In this document: piece after piece, positions 40,238 to 58,629 of the stretch | How positions within the stretch are numbered: position 1 is the stretch's first letter | Layout: every line of letters starts with the position of its first letter | NCBI GenBank assembly: GCA_037975125.1 | Contig: CM075851.1 | Span: 122,205,464-122,269,463, forward strand | Direction: 5' to 3' | Origin: Latrodectus hesperus | Lineage: Eukaryota; Arthropoda; Arachnida; Araneae; Theridiidae | DNA length: 64,000 bases | The notes under the pieces: model-generated | What the model was told of the DNA's origin: nothing | Databases searched by the model: none | Seen by the model: the letters and a program-made list of their open reading frames with translations, nothing else | Made by a program: the position numbers and the translations under genes

Positions 40238-40771
40238 TGCAAGTCCATCTTCTAACACTGTTTCAAATGAACAGCTTCTTATCACTGGCAGACGTATAAT
40301 GATGTATCATCCTTCCTAAAGGAATTGCAAAAACTATCAGATCACGGAATTTCGGATGTTCCTTTAAAGACATGATTTTAATTGCAGAAGATGGGAAAGG
40401 TTTTAGATCTGGACTGAAATTTAAATGCAAGTTATGCAATTTCACGTCTACAATTTGGACAGAAAACTCAACCGAATCAAAATTAATTCCAGTGAATAGG
40501 GGCAGCAGTTACTGGAACTGTCGGAATAGGATGTGGATTTTCAGGTCTCGAAGAACTTTTCTCCGTTTTAGAGATACCTAGTCTTTCATATGAAACCTAC
40601 GCAAAAAAGCATGAGCGAGTTTACTGTGGTTGGATAAAAGCAGCTTTTTATGACAAGGAAAAAGCAGCCGCAGAAGAAAAGCGTATAGCTTTAGAACAGA
40701 TTTCTGTTGTTGTGGATGGAACATGGGCCAAAAGATCATGTACGACAAATTTATCATCACTATCCGGAGTG
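40238..40771 (+). pseudogene. Mutator-like transposase fragment, multiply frameshifted
   Basis: Three plus-strand frames together read like the N-terminal half of the Mutator-like transposase domain common in arthropod, especially spider, genomes. The order is NEQLLITGRRI, then VSSFLKELQKLSDHG, then FGCSFKDMILIAEDGKGFRS followed by a CKLC knuckle, and finally AAVTGTVGIGCGFSGLEELF, ending with VVVDGTWAKRS. The frame changes at three places, near 40.30, 40.35 and 40.50 kb (the last in a GGGG run), so it cannot be expressed intact. It is bounded by an acceptor-like TTTCAG and a perfect GTAAGT donor, as if it were once an exon. It lies antisense within intron 1 of gene 2. The family match is from memory of motif order and needs a profile search. 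Confidence 0.65.
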
Positions 40772-43377
<2,606 letters not shown>

Positions 43378-43689
43378 GTTTTAAAAAAACTTGAAAAAAT
43401 TAAATATTTTTATATTAAGTTAGTTTTGAAAATAATTGTTTTTAATTATTTGTGTTGCATTCAGATTCAAAAGTTTCTTAAGTCAATTGATCAAGTCTCA
43501 TAAAATCAAATTGAACCAAGGCAGTTATAAATATATTTTAGGTTTGATTTGAATTCTGATAATCATTTTTGATCGTTTAATTAGTAACTATAAAATCACT
43601 CAACATTTGCGATTAGTCTTCATGTTTTTTAGCCCGAATAATAAAAGCCGAAATTTAAAATGTAAATAAAATAATCTTTTCTTTAGAAT

Positions 43690-44060
43690 CACTGGCAGCT
43701 AATTGTCCCTAAGACGGCAACGGGTAACTCCGGTCTCCGGTGTCATTTTCTTTGAGCATTTGAATTGACCCCATTTCCCTCACCCCTATTCTAAGAACCC
43801 TGAGGGAAATTTGATGTAAACAACTGTTAGGAGCAAATTTAAAAACTGTCTTATTGGCTGTTTTTATCTTTAATTTTTACGATATAATGCGCCACATCTG
43901 GCAGACTCGCTAATTTCGAAGGATTGATTAACAAGCAATTTCAACCAATAATATTGTTTTGAATACTCCCCTCTATAAGTTTTGAGAACTTACGCCAGAT
44001 GGGGCGACAAGACAACTGAAGTTCTCACCTCGGTCTGGAAGAGCCTTAATAGTGGATGGA
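43690..44060. other. Unclassified higher-complexity island with inverted repeat
   Basis: This island is clearly less AT-rich than its surroundings. Within it, CGCCACATCTGGCA (43890-43903) and the reverse complement of 43993-44006 (CGCCCCATCTGGCG) match at 12 of 14 positions and bracket 117 bases, as a small MITE might. No target-site duplication or reading frame is evident. Confidence 0.35.
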
Positions 44061-44149
44061 AATAAATTAAAAATAAATCTTATTTGGAGATCAAAAATAG
44101 GAAAAATTTTAAAATAATATATTAAATAATATGAAGTTCTTTATTCTTT

Positions 44150-44672
44150 TTATTGCTACTCTTTATGGCATTGACCTTCCGTCCGGAAAAGCTGGGTTCA
44201 ATTCTCAATGACACCAAAGATTCACTAAGTATATGCGATGTACGAGCTCTTAAAACTGTGGAATTGTGGCCAGTCGTTGAGCTATTACCATGGGTGTAAT
44301 AGTCTGGAGGAAATTTCCTCACCTTCCAGATCAAAGTCAAAGTAGAAGAAGTGGATCCTCTTGTGGTACTCTCTATTGGTGGAGTCTTAGAGCAAAGTCG
44401 TACTTTCACCTTCGTGGTGCTCTGATTAAACGAAAGACGCAATCTTCTGACTAAATTTCGTAGTCGTTGGTTAACGAGCTTGCCTTATCCAAGCTTCATA
44501 AGTAACAACAATGCTACTCTATACATATGTAACACTTGCGTTAAATTCATTAAACAATTACGCTTAAGAAACTCTGGAAAGAAGACTCGTTCCTTTTTAA
44601 ATTAACATGACGATATTGTAAATTAGTGTGATTTAGTTCCTGAGATATTACAATTCAACCAAAAACCGTACA
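44150..44672 (+). mobile_element. SINE-bearing repeat, inverted copy of 17.91-18.45 kb
   Basis: On the plus strand the element has a damaged tRNA-like head; the B box GGGTTCAATTCTC is visible but the A box is mostly lost. It continues through the module GTACTTTCACCTTCGTGGT, the tail TAAGTAACAACAATG and the extra 150-base extension ending near CCAAAAACCGTAC. Both copies end at the same place on the extension side, so the extension moved with the SINE. An open frame on the other strand is spurious. Confidence 0.7.
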
Positions 44673-44993
44673 ATTTAGTAGCTACTATCCATTTCTAACC
44701 TATATGGAAATTCATAAAAATTTGTAGACTTCAAGATAAGAAATAAAATTATTGATTCTTCACATCAAATATATTAAAAGTTTTGTAAAAATTCTTAATA
44801 TCCTTTTCTGTTTTGTCGAAATCTATTTTTAAAATTAATCTTAGAAGTTGAATATTTTCTTATGATTTTCCTCAAAATTAATTTTTGCCTATATAGATGT
44901 TTCTCAAGAGTAGGATACTCTGTGCAGTTAGAAGCTATTAAGAAAAAAAATACATTCCATTTATATCCTATTATTATTGATGAAGTTACTTAC

Positions 44994-45107
44994 TGTGCAG
45001 TTCTCGGCGACATCCACAAAGTAAACGGAAGTGTTGTCTTCGGGACAAGTGTAGCACTGGGTGACTGCAGAACACGCCGCCAAACCAAGTATAAGTGACC
45101 ACATCAT
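44994..45107 (-). CDS. Gene 2, exon 1: signal peptide and first CBM14 cysteines
   Basis: The 38 codons read MMWSLILGLAACSAVTQC and then YTCPED, ending AENCT. This is a signal peptide followed by the first two CBM14 cysteines, matching gene 1 exon 1 in length and alignment. The first of two adjacent ATGs is chosen because it gives the same length as gene 1. The exon ends at donor TGCACA|GTAAGTAAC in phase 0. A strong acceptor (CTCTTTCAG, last intron base 45123) lies upstream, leaving 15 untranslated bases and implying a non-coding first exon. Its partner exon is 10.9 kb away, against 2.0 kb in gene 1; the difference is filled with repeats. Confidence 0.88.
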
Positions 45108-45122
45108 TTTTTCAGCTTCAAC

Positions 45123-47139
45123 CTGAAAGAGTATCGAGTTATTTAGAGGAAATTAAAAAAGCACAATTGATATTGATTGCGAAAAAAAGTCTTATAATGT
45201 TAAGATTATATGCCAGCAACATGAAAATATTTGGTCTATATAACTTCAATTTCTAATATCTAAACTATTGCACTGTAAATATTTCTGCGTTATTGATTTA
45301 TTACTTTCAGCTGACAATATAGCATTAAGAACTTAAATATTAAAAGTGAACAAGTTCAAATGTCAGGATTTTATACTCAAAAGTTAATTTGCTTTATTCT
45401 TCTTATAAATTAAAACACGCATGAAGGTTACAAACAAATCTTTAGAACTTTGTACGTTTAAATTTTTGTAAAGAAATTGAACTTAAGATTAATTAACAAT
45501 TTCAATAATTTTCATGCAGGATAAAAAATTTACAGTAAAAGTTGCTATTTGTTTTTGAAATAGAGGAAATAATCATAAAATGGATTTAAATTATCTAACA
45601 AACAAAATGTATAAAAATAATCTGAGTAACTGAAAAATTAAATTAATCTCACAGCACCAGAATGAATAATGTTATACTGAATTTTCCAAATATAAAAGAA
45701 AATCATCATCTAAATTTTAAGAAAACTAGCTTAAGAACATTTTTACAAATAATATTGAATGTTACTGAGGAAGATAAGTTGTTATTAATAATAATGAAGT
45801 AGAAATGTTAATCATATAATGAAGTATATGACTGCTTTTAAATTATTTTCCTATAAAAAGATGATTACCTTTTATGATAATTTTTTTATTCTTATTTTAT
45901 TAATATAACTCACGATTAAAATTTAATAATAGGTTTAAGTGAACAATTCAAACAGAAATAATTAGTTTTTTGTGAAGATTATTTGAATTCAATTCGACTA
46001 TTAAATGGACTTTTATTTTTAAGAATTGTTAATGTGATTTATAGTTGATATTTTCAAATATCGAAAGATATTAAGCAAAGACTGATAATAATTATTATAT
46101 TTTATTATTATATGTAATTTAATTTCAAATTTTTGTTTTTTAAATTCCATAAAATTATACAATTGGTCATGGTTATAATTTTATTTTTCTGCATGCATAA
46201 AATATACTTTATTTAATGAAAAATATAATAAATCTAAATTATTAACTTAATCTCTAGAATTTTAAGCAAATAGAATTTTACTAAGAAATATATATGCATT
46301 AAAATTGACCAGAATTAGGAAATTAATACCAAAAAATATTCTATATTCTTTCAGATGAAAAAATTATGATTAAAGTACACGAAGAATTTTGAAGTTATAT
46401 CCCAAAGTATTATTATATATAGTTTTAAGAAATATTGATTTAATAAGTATTTTGGAAGAGCAGAGTTATTTACAAATTTACTTAATATGCCCAAAATATC
46501 CTTTTTTTTTAAAAAAAAATATTTTAACATTTTCAAGAAGTAAATAAAGAAAGCTTACAAGAAATTTTAATATTGTACTATAAAACTTGAATAATTGGAA
46601 CATAAAAGAGTGTTTTAGAACAATAAATTTCTACTAATCTCTGCTTGAAGTGAGAAAAACCCTTACACTAGCACAGGATTAAGATATGACTATTATGTTT
46701 CATTTTTCGCAAACAATTTAGAAAATTTACTTTCTAATGTTAAATTTAACAAAAATTGCAAAAAAACTATTAACTTTCATAAATTTGATATTACATAGTT
46801 CTTACTCTATAATACTGTGGCAACGGTGTTTTACACATTTTCATTCCATTATAAATTTATGTTAAATAAGCTCTGTATATTGCACAACTGTTTTCCGTTT
46901 AAAAATTCAGGTGTTTTAATTTTGCGTTAATATAATGTTTTAGAAGAATAAATCAGATTGTTTTAAACTATCTATATAATTTACTCAGAAACTAATAGAA
47001 ATAAGAATTGTGGGTTAATGTCGATTGTGGGATGCAACAAAAGACACTAAGAACTGCATTTTTAAAATTATAAAATACCAATAAATTAAAAGTTTAGACA
47101 AATAAAAGTTTTTAAGATCAAAAGTATAGACAAACTTAC
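45123..47139 (-). other. Gene 2 intron 0
   Basis: This is a 2.0-kb intron between the putative first exon and exon 1, with GTAAGTTTG at its start and CTCTTTCAG at its end. The part at 46.25-46.44 kb is alignable with 59.40-59.58 kb. No other feature is seen. Confidence 0.55.
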
Positions 47140-47420
47140 CATATCTCGGACTTCAAGATGGTGCAGACTCTTCAGCAGCTGGATTCTTCCAAGATTTTGA
47201 GTCAGGGTTTACCTGCACAAGCTTTTATAGCCATTTCTTATCGCTCAAGAAAAGGTACAACAAAGGGCAGGCTGACCAGGGCTGAGACTGACCAATAGAA
47301 AGGACGAACCACAGGGGTTCGAAGATGTGATTTGTCCAAGATAACAGGGATAAACGTGACGATATCTGCGAGTGAGTAAGTAAAATTTGTGGTCCACGTG
47401 GTCGGGAATAATTAATAAAT
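47140..47420 (-). promoter_or_regulatory. Gene 2 promoter and putative non-coding first exon
   Basis: On the minus strand a perfect TATA box (CTATAAAAGC, 47221-47230) stands about 80 bases before a strong donor (GAGATATG|GTAAGTTTG). That gives a first exon of roughly 55 bases, from about 47195 to 47140. A CCAAT box in reverse orientation lies at 47292-47296. The region from the TATA box upstream to about 47.42 kb aligns with the promoters at 0.4 and 17.52 kb; conserved words include AAGAAATGG and GATATC. Shared promoters suggest that the paralogues are expressed in the same tissue, which is an inference. Confidence 0.65.
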
Positions 47421-47850
47421 ATTATATTTAATTTATGAGAAGAATTAAGTTATTTTATCACAATTTCGACGAATATTTTAACTATAAATTTTACAGTAAA
47501 TAATAATAAATACATTTCTCAATTTTTTTTTTACAATTAACAATTATTAAATTAACCTATTAAGTTGAGTGGTGAAATTTCCAGACACTATCAACTAAAA
47601 TGAAAAAGTACATTTAATAAAAAATGGAGAAAACTTAATTTAATTAATCGGGGGGAACCTATATAAAAAAGTTTAGAATATTTATGATAAATTTTAATTT
47701 TATAAATTCAATTATTCTTTGATTCCATACATTTAACTTAATTTTTTTATATTCTTACAGGTTTAAATAATTAGAATTAATTTCGAATTTTTTCAGCATT
47801 TATTTAAATGATTTGAATCGATTCAAAATGCTTCATTTCTATTGCAGAAT
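47421..47850. repeat. Duplicated upstream flank of gene 2
   Basis: This stretch aligns with 0.57-1.06 kb, upstream of the off-window paralogue. Beyond about 47.85 kb the two diverge: the left one enters the 188-bp array, which is absent here. Confidence 0.6.
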
Positions 47851-48300
47851 TCGTCAAAAAAATTTTCATGGCAGTTATAAAACAAATTTTGATTTTATTT
47901 TTCTGATTTTATTGCAATTTTCGTTTAATATTTACTTTTATTCTTTAGGAGAAAAATTACTATTCTCAGTGTAGGATAGGATTTAAATAGGAAGTACTTA
48001 AAATCTCCCACTACACACGCACACACCTTTACATACTTAAATACATTTTAGGACATTAATATTTTATAAAATAGTTATCTATTATCATAATATGAAACCG
48101 ATATAAGGTTCTTGATAAAAAAATTTTTGAAGAAATTACTGTCAAATACATTATTAAAAAATATCATTTCTATAGAGTTAAAATTATCAACTGTAAATGA
48201 GAATTGACTTAAAATAAGGTTATAAAATACTGATTTATTTAATGCGTATTGCATACGATAAAGTTTGAATAATGTCTGATGTAAAATATTAGTTATATGT

Positions 48301-51985
<3,685 letters not shown>

Positions 51986-51989
51986 CTCG

Positions 51990-52420
51990 TCTAAATTGCC
52001 CCCCCTTTTTTTATTTTGGCGCCAGTGTGATACGGTATTGCAAATCTCTTTTGAAAATCAAGTATTCAAGGTTGTATTCAACATATCTTCTAGCTTAGTC
52101 TGGTTTTGTTGGCGATGGTTCCATGCTTTCGAGTAAATCATGCGAGAAGCATATATTACTCATTGAACTGTCAAGCACTTTGTGGGAATTCACAAAACAT
52201 TTTCTAAGCTTACATTGTGGGTTGGGCTGGTGACCATCCTATGCTTTCAAGTTCTTTGTGAAAGAGACATTTATAGAGTGGTTTGAAATGACCTGATAGA
52301 TTTCTAGTTAGTCATACTTCAACGGTTCTACCCGTTGGGCGTCGAACCTCTTATCTTTGATTGATAACCAAAGATAGGGGGTTCATAGAAAACACTTGAA
52401 TTCTATAATCGCAAATTTGA
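51990..52420. repeat. Unclassified repeat with two diverged direct copies
   Basis: This higher-complexity stretch contains two related segments of about 130-140 bases. Both run from a GTTGG- or GGTTGGGCTGG-type start through CCATGCTTTCGAGT or CCTATGCTTTCAAGT to a GAAGCATATAT or GAGACATTTAT word. No coding sequence or terminal repeats were found. Confidence 0.4.
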
Positions 52421-54435
52421 ATTCAAACCTATATTGTCATGATATCTTATTTGAATTCGCGTTCGAAAACATACTCGATTGTTTGAGAAAATTCCTCGCA
52501 TAACTTACAATTTCAGCTATAAATATTTCCACTTAAAATATTTGCATCATTCTTTTTCGTGAGTGTAACAGAATGATAAAAATGTTTTATATTATATCAG
52601 ACATAAATTTTAATCCCCCCCACCTTCAAAAGAAAAATAATGAAATCATATGACGTTTAATCCTTTTAACAGGAAGAAGTGTAACTAATATAATGCATTT
52701 ATTTATATGATATTATTTATACTAATATTAAATAAACACATTATTTTTCTAAATTTTTTAAAATTTACCATTTCTGATAATTTAATGCTATAATTCATCA
52801 ATCGAATAATTTTCTCAGATGGATACATTTAAAATAATGCAACAAAACCAAAAGAAAATTAAAATACGTTATTTGTAATCATAAAGGTTTAAGCCATATA
52901 TATATTATATCTAATATTGTTATTTTAAAAAAATTCATCAAAAGAAAAAAATAATAATCAGAGTTTCCATTTTAAAATATTTGAATTGTTAATTCATTAC
53001 ACTTGGCTTATTTCTCAAGTTTATAAAAAGAAATTTAAAGAACTCTTTCAGTATGCGTTAAAAGTTAATTTGTTTTATTCATTATTTCTGATAATAGCAT
53101 GAATGCTCAATTTATCTATTCATTATTTTGGTTATTTTAATTTAATATCTATTTACCATTTTTCCAACAAGCATCAGTTAATAGGTCATTGAGTTCCTTT
53201 GCAGGAGGCCATGCTTACAGCTAAATAATTAAGGCACTCTTCTTCGGTTTATCAATCCGTGGGTTTGATACCAGGCTTTTGCTTGGGTATTTTTATTAAT
53301 GGGGATTTATTTGAAAAAAAGTTAGTTTGATTTAGCCATCCATTTTGTGCAAAACGTGAAGCTTCAGCAATTAATAAATCAAATATAATGTTTAATAACC
53401 TTTTATGTACCTTTTTGGTGATGAAACATTTTCGTAAACTGTAGGCCTATTTATAGTTAAGAAATTTGAAATGATTTAGCAGATCACAAGACGATTAGTA
53501 TAAAGCCGATTAGTTTTTATTTTGCATAGAGACCCAATGAGTTTACACAATACTTGACTTTTTTACAAAGAACAAAACTGAGTGATGGTCTTGGCCTTTC
53601 GATGCAAATAGGAATCAAATTTTTTTAAGTACAAATGCAATATTTAGATGCTTATTTTGATGTAGGTCTTAAACACACGCAACCTTGATGAAAATATTTA
53701 TATAAACCTTGTTGTCACACACACTTACTATACTCCAGATGCATTTTTAAATGAAATTTTTAAAGTCATCAAAATTCATATTTAATAATGATATCAAGTA
53801 TATTTAACAATAGAAGCAGCTTTGTCAATCATATATTTTAATTTTAAAATTTGTTTTCTCATCTGTTTTGAGATCAAGACTGGGAGCAAAAATTTGATAG
53901 CAAAAATATGTATTTTGTGGGATAGAAAATGGGATATTCTTTGTTGACATAAAATCATCTATGGTGTTATTGATATTTTGATCAAAAGTTTAAGATTGCA
54001 TCAATTTTAAAGTGTAATGCCATAACTCTCTTGACACTATATTGACTAAAAGTTATAGCACATCAATAATACATCACAGTTCTACATTTTTATTTTATTT
54101 ATAACCTCTTTACTGTCTTTACATTAAGAGATATTTCACATTTCTTATTTAGAGATTTATTTGTTTGCTGTAATTAAAAATAGTAAAAATAAATAGGTAA
54201 CTAAAACCTAATTGTTAATTTACTTTTAATATTAATTTAGCTTTTTAAAATATTTTATTTTTCATTATATTATTTGTTTAAAATTTAAGTTTTATTTGAA
54301 GGATTTCATATTAAAAGCTAATTTGTAAATTTCCTTATCCTATCTTTCTGCAAGATAGCATGTTGTTACAAATTATCTGAAAGTTTCATATTTAGCATTT
54401 TGCCAACATTGTGCTGTAATTGAAAATTTTTTTCC
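52421..54435. other. Intergenic, AT-rich, with a possible SINE relic
   Basis: No gene is seen. At about 53.19-53.30 kb, a word like a B box (GGGTTTGATACCAGG) follows a tRNA-like stretch (TTAAGGCACTCTTC). It may be a decayed SINE head of the type seen at 6.5 kb, but it is too short to be sure. Confidence 0.45.
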
Positions 54436-54439
54436 CTAA

Positions 54440-54660
54440 TACCCAGTTACCCCTAGGATATACCAATTCGGAGCGACAAAGGGCAAAATTAATGACATCT
54501 GATACAGTGGGGAACCCAGTGGGTGTGCCATGTTCGCCTCGAAAGTGACACACACACAGAGAAAAATAGAAAGAAGAGAACATGCTTGCTCGAACCAAGA
54601 TCCCAACCCGCAACCCACTACTTTGAAGTAATGAACGCTAAACACTCGATCGGCGTGAGT
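54440..54660 (-). mobile_element. Probable tRNA-derived SINE
   Basis: On the minus strand a tRNA-like head (GATCGAGTGTTTAGCGTTC, then GGTTGGGATC and GGTTCGAGC) is followed by a pyrimidine-rich CTTTCTATTTTTCTCTGTGT stretch, like that in the 63.67 kb SINE, and a higher-complexity body. Open frames across it are not supported as genes. No target-site duplication was found. Confidence 0.5.
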
Positions 54661-56336
54661 GAAAACTTAAACCATGTAAATCATAACATATAGATATGCC
54701 TCCCTAAGTATTTAGAAATGTCATAAATGAAAATGAGAAACGTGTATATTTTCTTCTGATTTAATGTGGTTGAAATAATACCAGACAGATGTAGGACTTT
54801 CTGCGAATCACAGGATTTGAAGAAATGTCCTGTAATTCACAGAAAAATGAATCACAGGACATTTTTTCAAGTGGAAGAAATAAAAATAAAAGAAATAGAA
54901 GAAAATAAAATAAGTTATAACCGTTCCAAGCAATTATTAATTATTTCCAAATTATCGGAAACTCTTCTGTTAAATTTTCTGAGAATAAAAAATGATAAAA
55001 TAACATCAATATACTTATTTTTAAGAAAAATAATAATTTACTAGTTTATATTTAAAAGCAATTATGCGATATCTTAAGCAAAAAGCTTATAACTGGAATT
55101 AAATTTCCTTCTTCTGCTAGTATATTTTTACGCTAACTACTCCTTTTATTGAATAAAATTGTATCCTTCAATCAAAATGTTACCATAAAGTTACCATTTA
55201 ATAAATATAGCAATCATTTTCAGTCTAAAGTTCTTGTTTCATGTTTAATTTCACCAGAGATTTTGTAAGAATTTGATTAATTAGTTTTCGTTGAATGTAT
55301 ACGTCAGTTGATCATCGATACAGTGTCCTTTCTGTACATCAGAAATTCATTTATATCAGGAATATAATAAATATTTTCATCCCATTCTTCAAATTGCTAA
55401 GAATACCTTAAAAGTTTGAATACAGATGAAATTTCAACATAGGTGATTGATAACAGAAGTTCAGTTCAAATCGTCTCTTTTTCTAATCTTCATGGATTTT
55501 ATTAATTAGCTTATCATTTAAACTTCTAACATGACCAGCATTTTCAAAGCTATATCAATACAATATAATTTTTTAATGATAGTTATTTTTATATATACAC
55601 GGCGAATATTCTTGAAAGGAATTTAATTATGGACTATACATAATAACCTCAAAAATATATTGAAGTTGCAGAAATAAATGAAATCTATGAACATATTCTT
55701 AAAAAAATTATTCCTTTAAATATTTGGTTTTATTTTTGGAACATTGTCAACAATAAATTATATTTAATTAGTAAATTAATTATAATTAAATTATATTTAA
55801 TTAATAAAACGTATATGTTCGGGATAAGCTCTGATTTACAACTATCAATTTAAAATTAAAAACCTGAGAGAACAAAAAGAATTGCTTAGTGCAGTGTAAA
55901 AAAATATTAGAGCTAAATTTAACTTCAGTATTTTGATATGCTTCTTCTATATTGCAATTTGCAATGTTTATCTACAAATTATAAGAAAACTATTATGTTT
56001 CTTTTACAATATTGATTTTGGACGCACATAAATTGCTTTTGTAATATATAATAGTTTTGAAGTATGGAAACATAAAAAAATTAAATCCAAAATTAAGAAT
56101 GAACATAAATTATAATTTTCTTTATCTCTAATGTGAATCGAACGTATAATGTAGCTAGGGTGTGTTTCTGTATAATTTTTATTTGGTTTCTTATCTATAA
56201 CAAAAACTCAAGATCCACGGACAGTTTATCTTTAAAATATAGTCTTCAAAAAGGTTTCAAAACAAAATATTTACTTCGTCCTGCTTAAATCTTGATGAAG
56301 GCATCATTATACAACTAAATTAAAGGTCAAAAGTAA
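54661..56336. other. Intergenic, with a relic related to the 56.4 kb frame
   Basis: Mostly AT-rich. At about 55.46-55.55 kb the minus strand reads GHVRSLNDKLINKIHED and then an in-frame stop, clearly related to the open frame at 56.34-56.57 kb. The rest shows no gene. Confidence 0.5.
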
Positions 56337-56567
56337 TCATGTAACCGGAAGTTTCCGCATTTCCAAATAATTAAAGCGATCTATTTGTTTTTCTGTTAAT
56401 TGTTTCAAACATTCTTCAAAGAGATATGTTTCTAATATTTTTAATAAGCTATGCTCATTGAACTCGATAAGCTTAGCTGCCACATCCATATCATTATGGA
56501 TTTTATAGATAAGCTTATCATTTACACTTCTGCCAGGACCTTCATCAGAGATTAACACTAGGACTTG
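56337..56567 (-). CDS. Unrecognised protein-like fragment
   Basis: The frame is open for about 75 codons, up to a TGA. It reads ISDEGPGRSVNDKLIYKIHN and further on KILETYLFEECLKQLTEKQ, a balanced composition unlike the low-complexity frames around it. There is no ATG at the start; the frame continues from a possible acceptor-like CCAAG or simply enters from an older reading frame. A diverged copy with a stop lies about 0.95 kb to the left. This suggests a fragment of a repeated coding unit, either an exon of a decayed gene or a transposon protein. I do not recognise the family. Confidence 0.3.
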   Translation of the reverse strand, partial: QVLVLISDEGPGRSVNDKLIYKIHNDMDVAAKLIEFNEHSLLKILETYLFEECLKQLTEKQIDRFNYLEMRKLPVT

Positions 56568-57365
56568 GAAATGCTATACGCATAAGCGTTTGATAAAGCG
56601 ATACCAAAATTTTTCTCTCTCTCCTTTTTTTCTAAATTTTTTTATATTCTTTGTATGTAATTATAAATAATTTATATGCACTCATATTTTATTTTTCGTG
56701 GTATATTCTGATAGTTAAATTCCAAAAAGAAATGTGTCAATTATTAATGCAGATTCTTATGAAAATAACTAATTTTAAGAGAAGTTATTTTTTTTTAATT
56801 CCAAATACAATAAAATTTCTTGCGTTTCTTTTGACTTATTTGTTAAATGATTTTTTAAACCTTTTTCTTAATTTTTAATGAATAATATGGATTTTTGGCG
56901 AATTAAAGGGAATGTAATGGGACATGGAACGTTTTCATTTTTTTAAATAATTTTACTAATTCACAAACATGTATGCCTGAAAATAGCTGATGCCTCTCTA
57001 AAAGATTGGCATAACATTTAGTCTTAATTACCGTTTGGATTTTCACGCCATAGAATAGAACTCAATAAATAAGAAAACTTTTTGCAAAATTCATACTATG
57101 ATAAGATATAATATTATAAGCAGAAATAATTGATCAACCTTTATTTAAGCCATGCTGTTTTCATATTTATTAAATAAAGTTATTTGCACTTTTATTCAAA
57201 TCATTTAACATTTTCATCAGATAATATTCATCAGATAATATTTTGTCAATATAAAAAAGATATAAAGTGTATTTTATAATAGAAATATTTTTTCATTCTT
57301 TGTTATTTATAGTGATTTGTTAAATATTTATTAAAATACCGTTTGATGTTAAATATTGACATGTA

Positions 57366-58629
57366 CGAGGGTCACTCTGAAATTTTTGAGATACAACTAG
57401 GTTTTTAAAGTTATACTTACAAAATTTTAGGTGTGTTCAAAGTAGTCTAATCCAGCATCAATGTACTTTTGTAGGCGAATTTTCCACAGATTAAATGCCT
57501 CAAGCCATTCATTTCTTCGAATAGATGAAAAAAATGCATTTATAGCCACATCAATCTCTTCTTCTGAATGAAAACGACGTCCACGTAAGTTCTTTTTTAG
57601 ATTAAAGAATAAACAAAAGTCGCACATAGCTAGATCAGGTGAATACGGCAGATGTTCGATCACTTCAATTTGTTTTTGTTTAAGAAGCTCAACTGTTAAT
57701 CCGGCTGTATGTGAAGATGCATTGTCATGGTGAAGCAGTAGTCCCCTAACATTCAGTTCTTGTACAATTTCTGGAAGACATTTAGTGGTATACCAGTTTG
57801 CTGTTACTGTCTTCTGTCCTTCCAACTTGATGGCTTTGACCAATCCCGTACTTCTGAAGAAAACGGCATACGTCACTTTTTTCAGTGCGCGTTGTTTTTT
57901 CACCATTGTCGGCATGGGATCATTTTCAAAGACCCATACTTTGCTTTCTTGACGTGTTTGAACGTCAAAAAACGGTATGTACGTTTCATCACCTGTTACA
58001 ATTTTATAAATGATGCGGTGGCCACCATCATTCAGCATATTAAGAGTTTCTTTACTGATTCTGACACGCTCCTCTTTTTGATGCTCAGTTAGATTACTGG
58101 GAACCCAACGGCAAACTACTTTTTTCATATGTAATTCTTCATGAATGATTTTGTGTATGGCTGCGGATCCAATGTTAAGTTCCTTCTGTATCATTTGATA
58201 GGTACAACGATTATCATCCATCAACATTTTTCGTATGGCAGACACATTATCCGGGATTACTGCCGACGGCGGCCTTCCTGTGTGTTCTTCATCCAGAAGA
58301 AAATTGCGACCTCTTCTAAATTCTCTAAACCATCTAAATACAGTAGCACGAGCTGGAGATTCATCACTAAATGCTAATTGCAACCGTTGAACGCATTCTT
58401 CTTGATTTAATCCTGCTTTAAAATCGTAGAAAATCATAGCGCGAAAATGCTTTCGCGTCAACTCCATTTTTTCTTCTGTTTAAAATTTATTCCATGCTAA
58501 ACAAGCTGAAGTAAGTCAGTAAAAAATCGTCTTCTGTGTTAAAATACTTTGTACTTTAAAATTAAACAGTTATTTTTATTTTGTAAATTCTCGTCTGTGC
58601 GTATCTCAAAAATTTCAGAGTAACCCCCG
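57366..58629 (-). mobile_element. Mariner transposon, 1264 bp, full length
   Basis: The element is flanked by TA on both sides (57364-57365 and 58630-58631), the mariner target-site duplication. Its 29-base terminal inverted repeats contain ACTCTGAAATTTTTGAGATA and differ at two of 29 positions. The whole element fits the usual 1.2-1.3 kb mariner size and holds a single uninterrupted transposase frame. Completeness and near-identical ends suggest a young insertion. Confidence 0.95.
57427..58467 (-). CDS. Mariner transposase (DD34D), 346 residues
   Basis: This is a complete Tc1/mariner-superfamily transposase, which cuts and pastes the surrounding element at TA sites in the nucleus. Residues 1-110 form the paired helix-turn-helix DNA-binding region, including the GRP motif (64-66). 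WVPSNL (121-126) is the counterpart of the WVPHEL linker motif. The catalytic triad is D160 (TGDE), D248 (HHDNASSH) and D283 (CDF), with exactly 34 residues between the second and third, the mariner signature. The conserved YSPDLAP-x-D motif reads YSPDLAMCD, so proline 281 is methionine. The length is normal for mariner and there is no stop or frameshift. It may be functional. The subfamily resembles mellifera-type elements but is not certain. The opposite-strand frames here are shadows. Confidence 0.96.
   Translation of the reverse strand: MELTRKHFRAMIFYDFKAGLNQEECVQRLQLAFSDESPARATVFRWFREFRRGRNFLLDEEHTGRPPSAVIPDNVSAIRKMLMDDNRCTYQMIQKELNIGSAAIHKIIHEELHMKKVVCRWVPSNLTEHQKEERVRISKETLNMLNDGGHRIIYKIVTGDETYIPFFDVQTRQESKVWVFENDPMPTMVKKQRALKKVTYAVFFRSTGLVKAIKLEGQKTVTANWYTTKCLPEIVQELNVRGLLLHHDNASSHTAGLTVELLKQKQIEVIEHLPYSPDLAMCDFCLFFNLKKNLRGRRFHSEEEIDVAINAFFSSIRRNEWLEAFNLWKIRLQKYIDAGLDYFEHT

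Noticed and set aside
54766..55044. 92-codon frame
   Set aside because: It is lysine- and isoleucine-rich with AT-driven codons and crosses a small local repeat of CACAGGA; no protein character.
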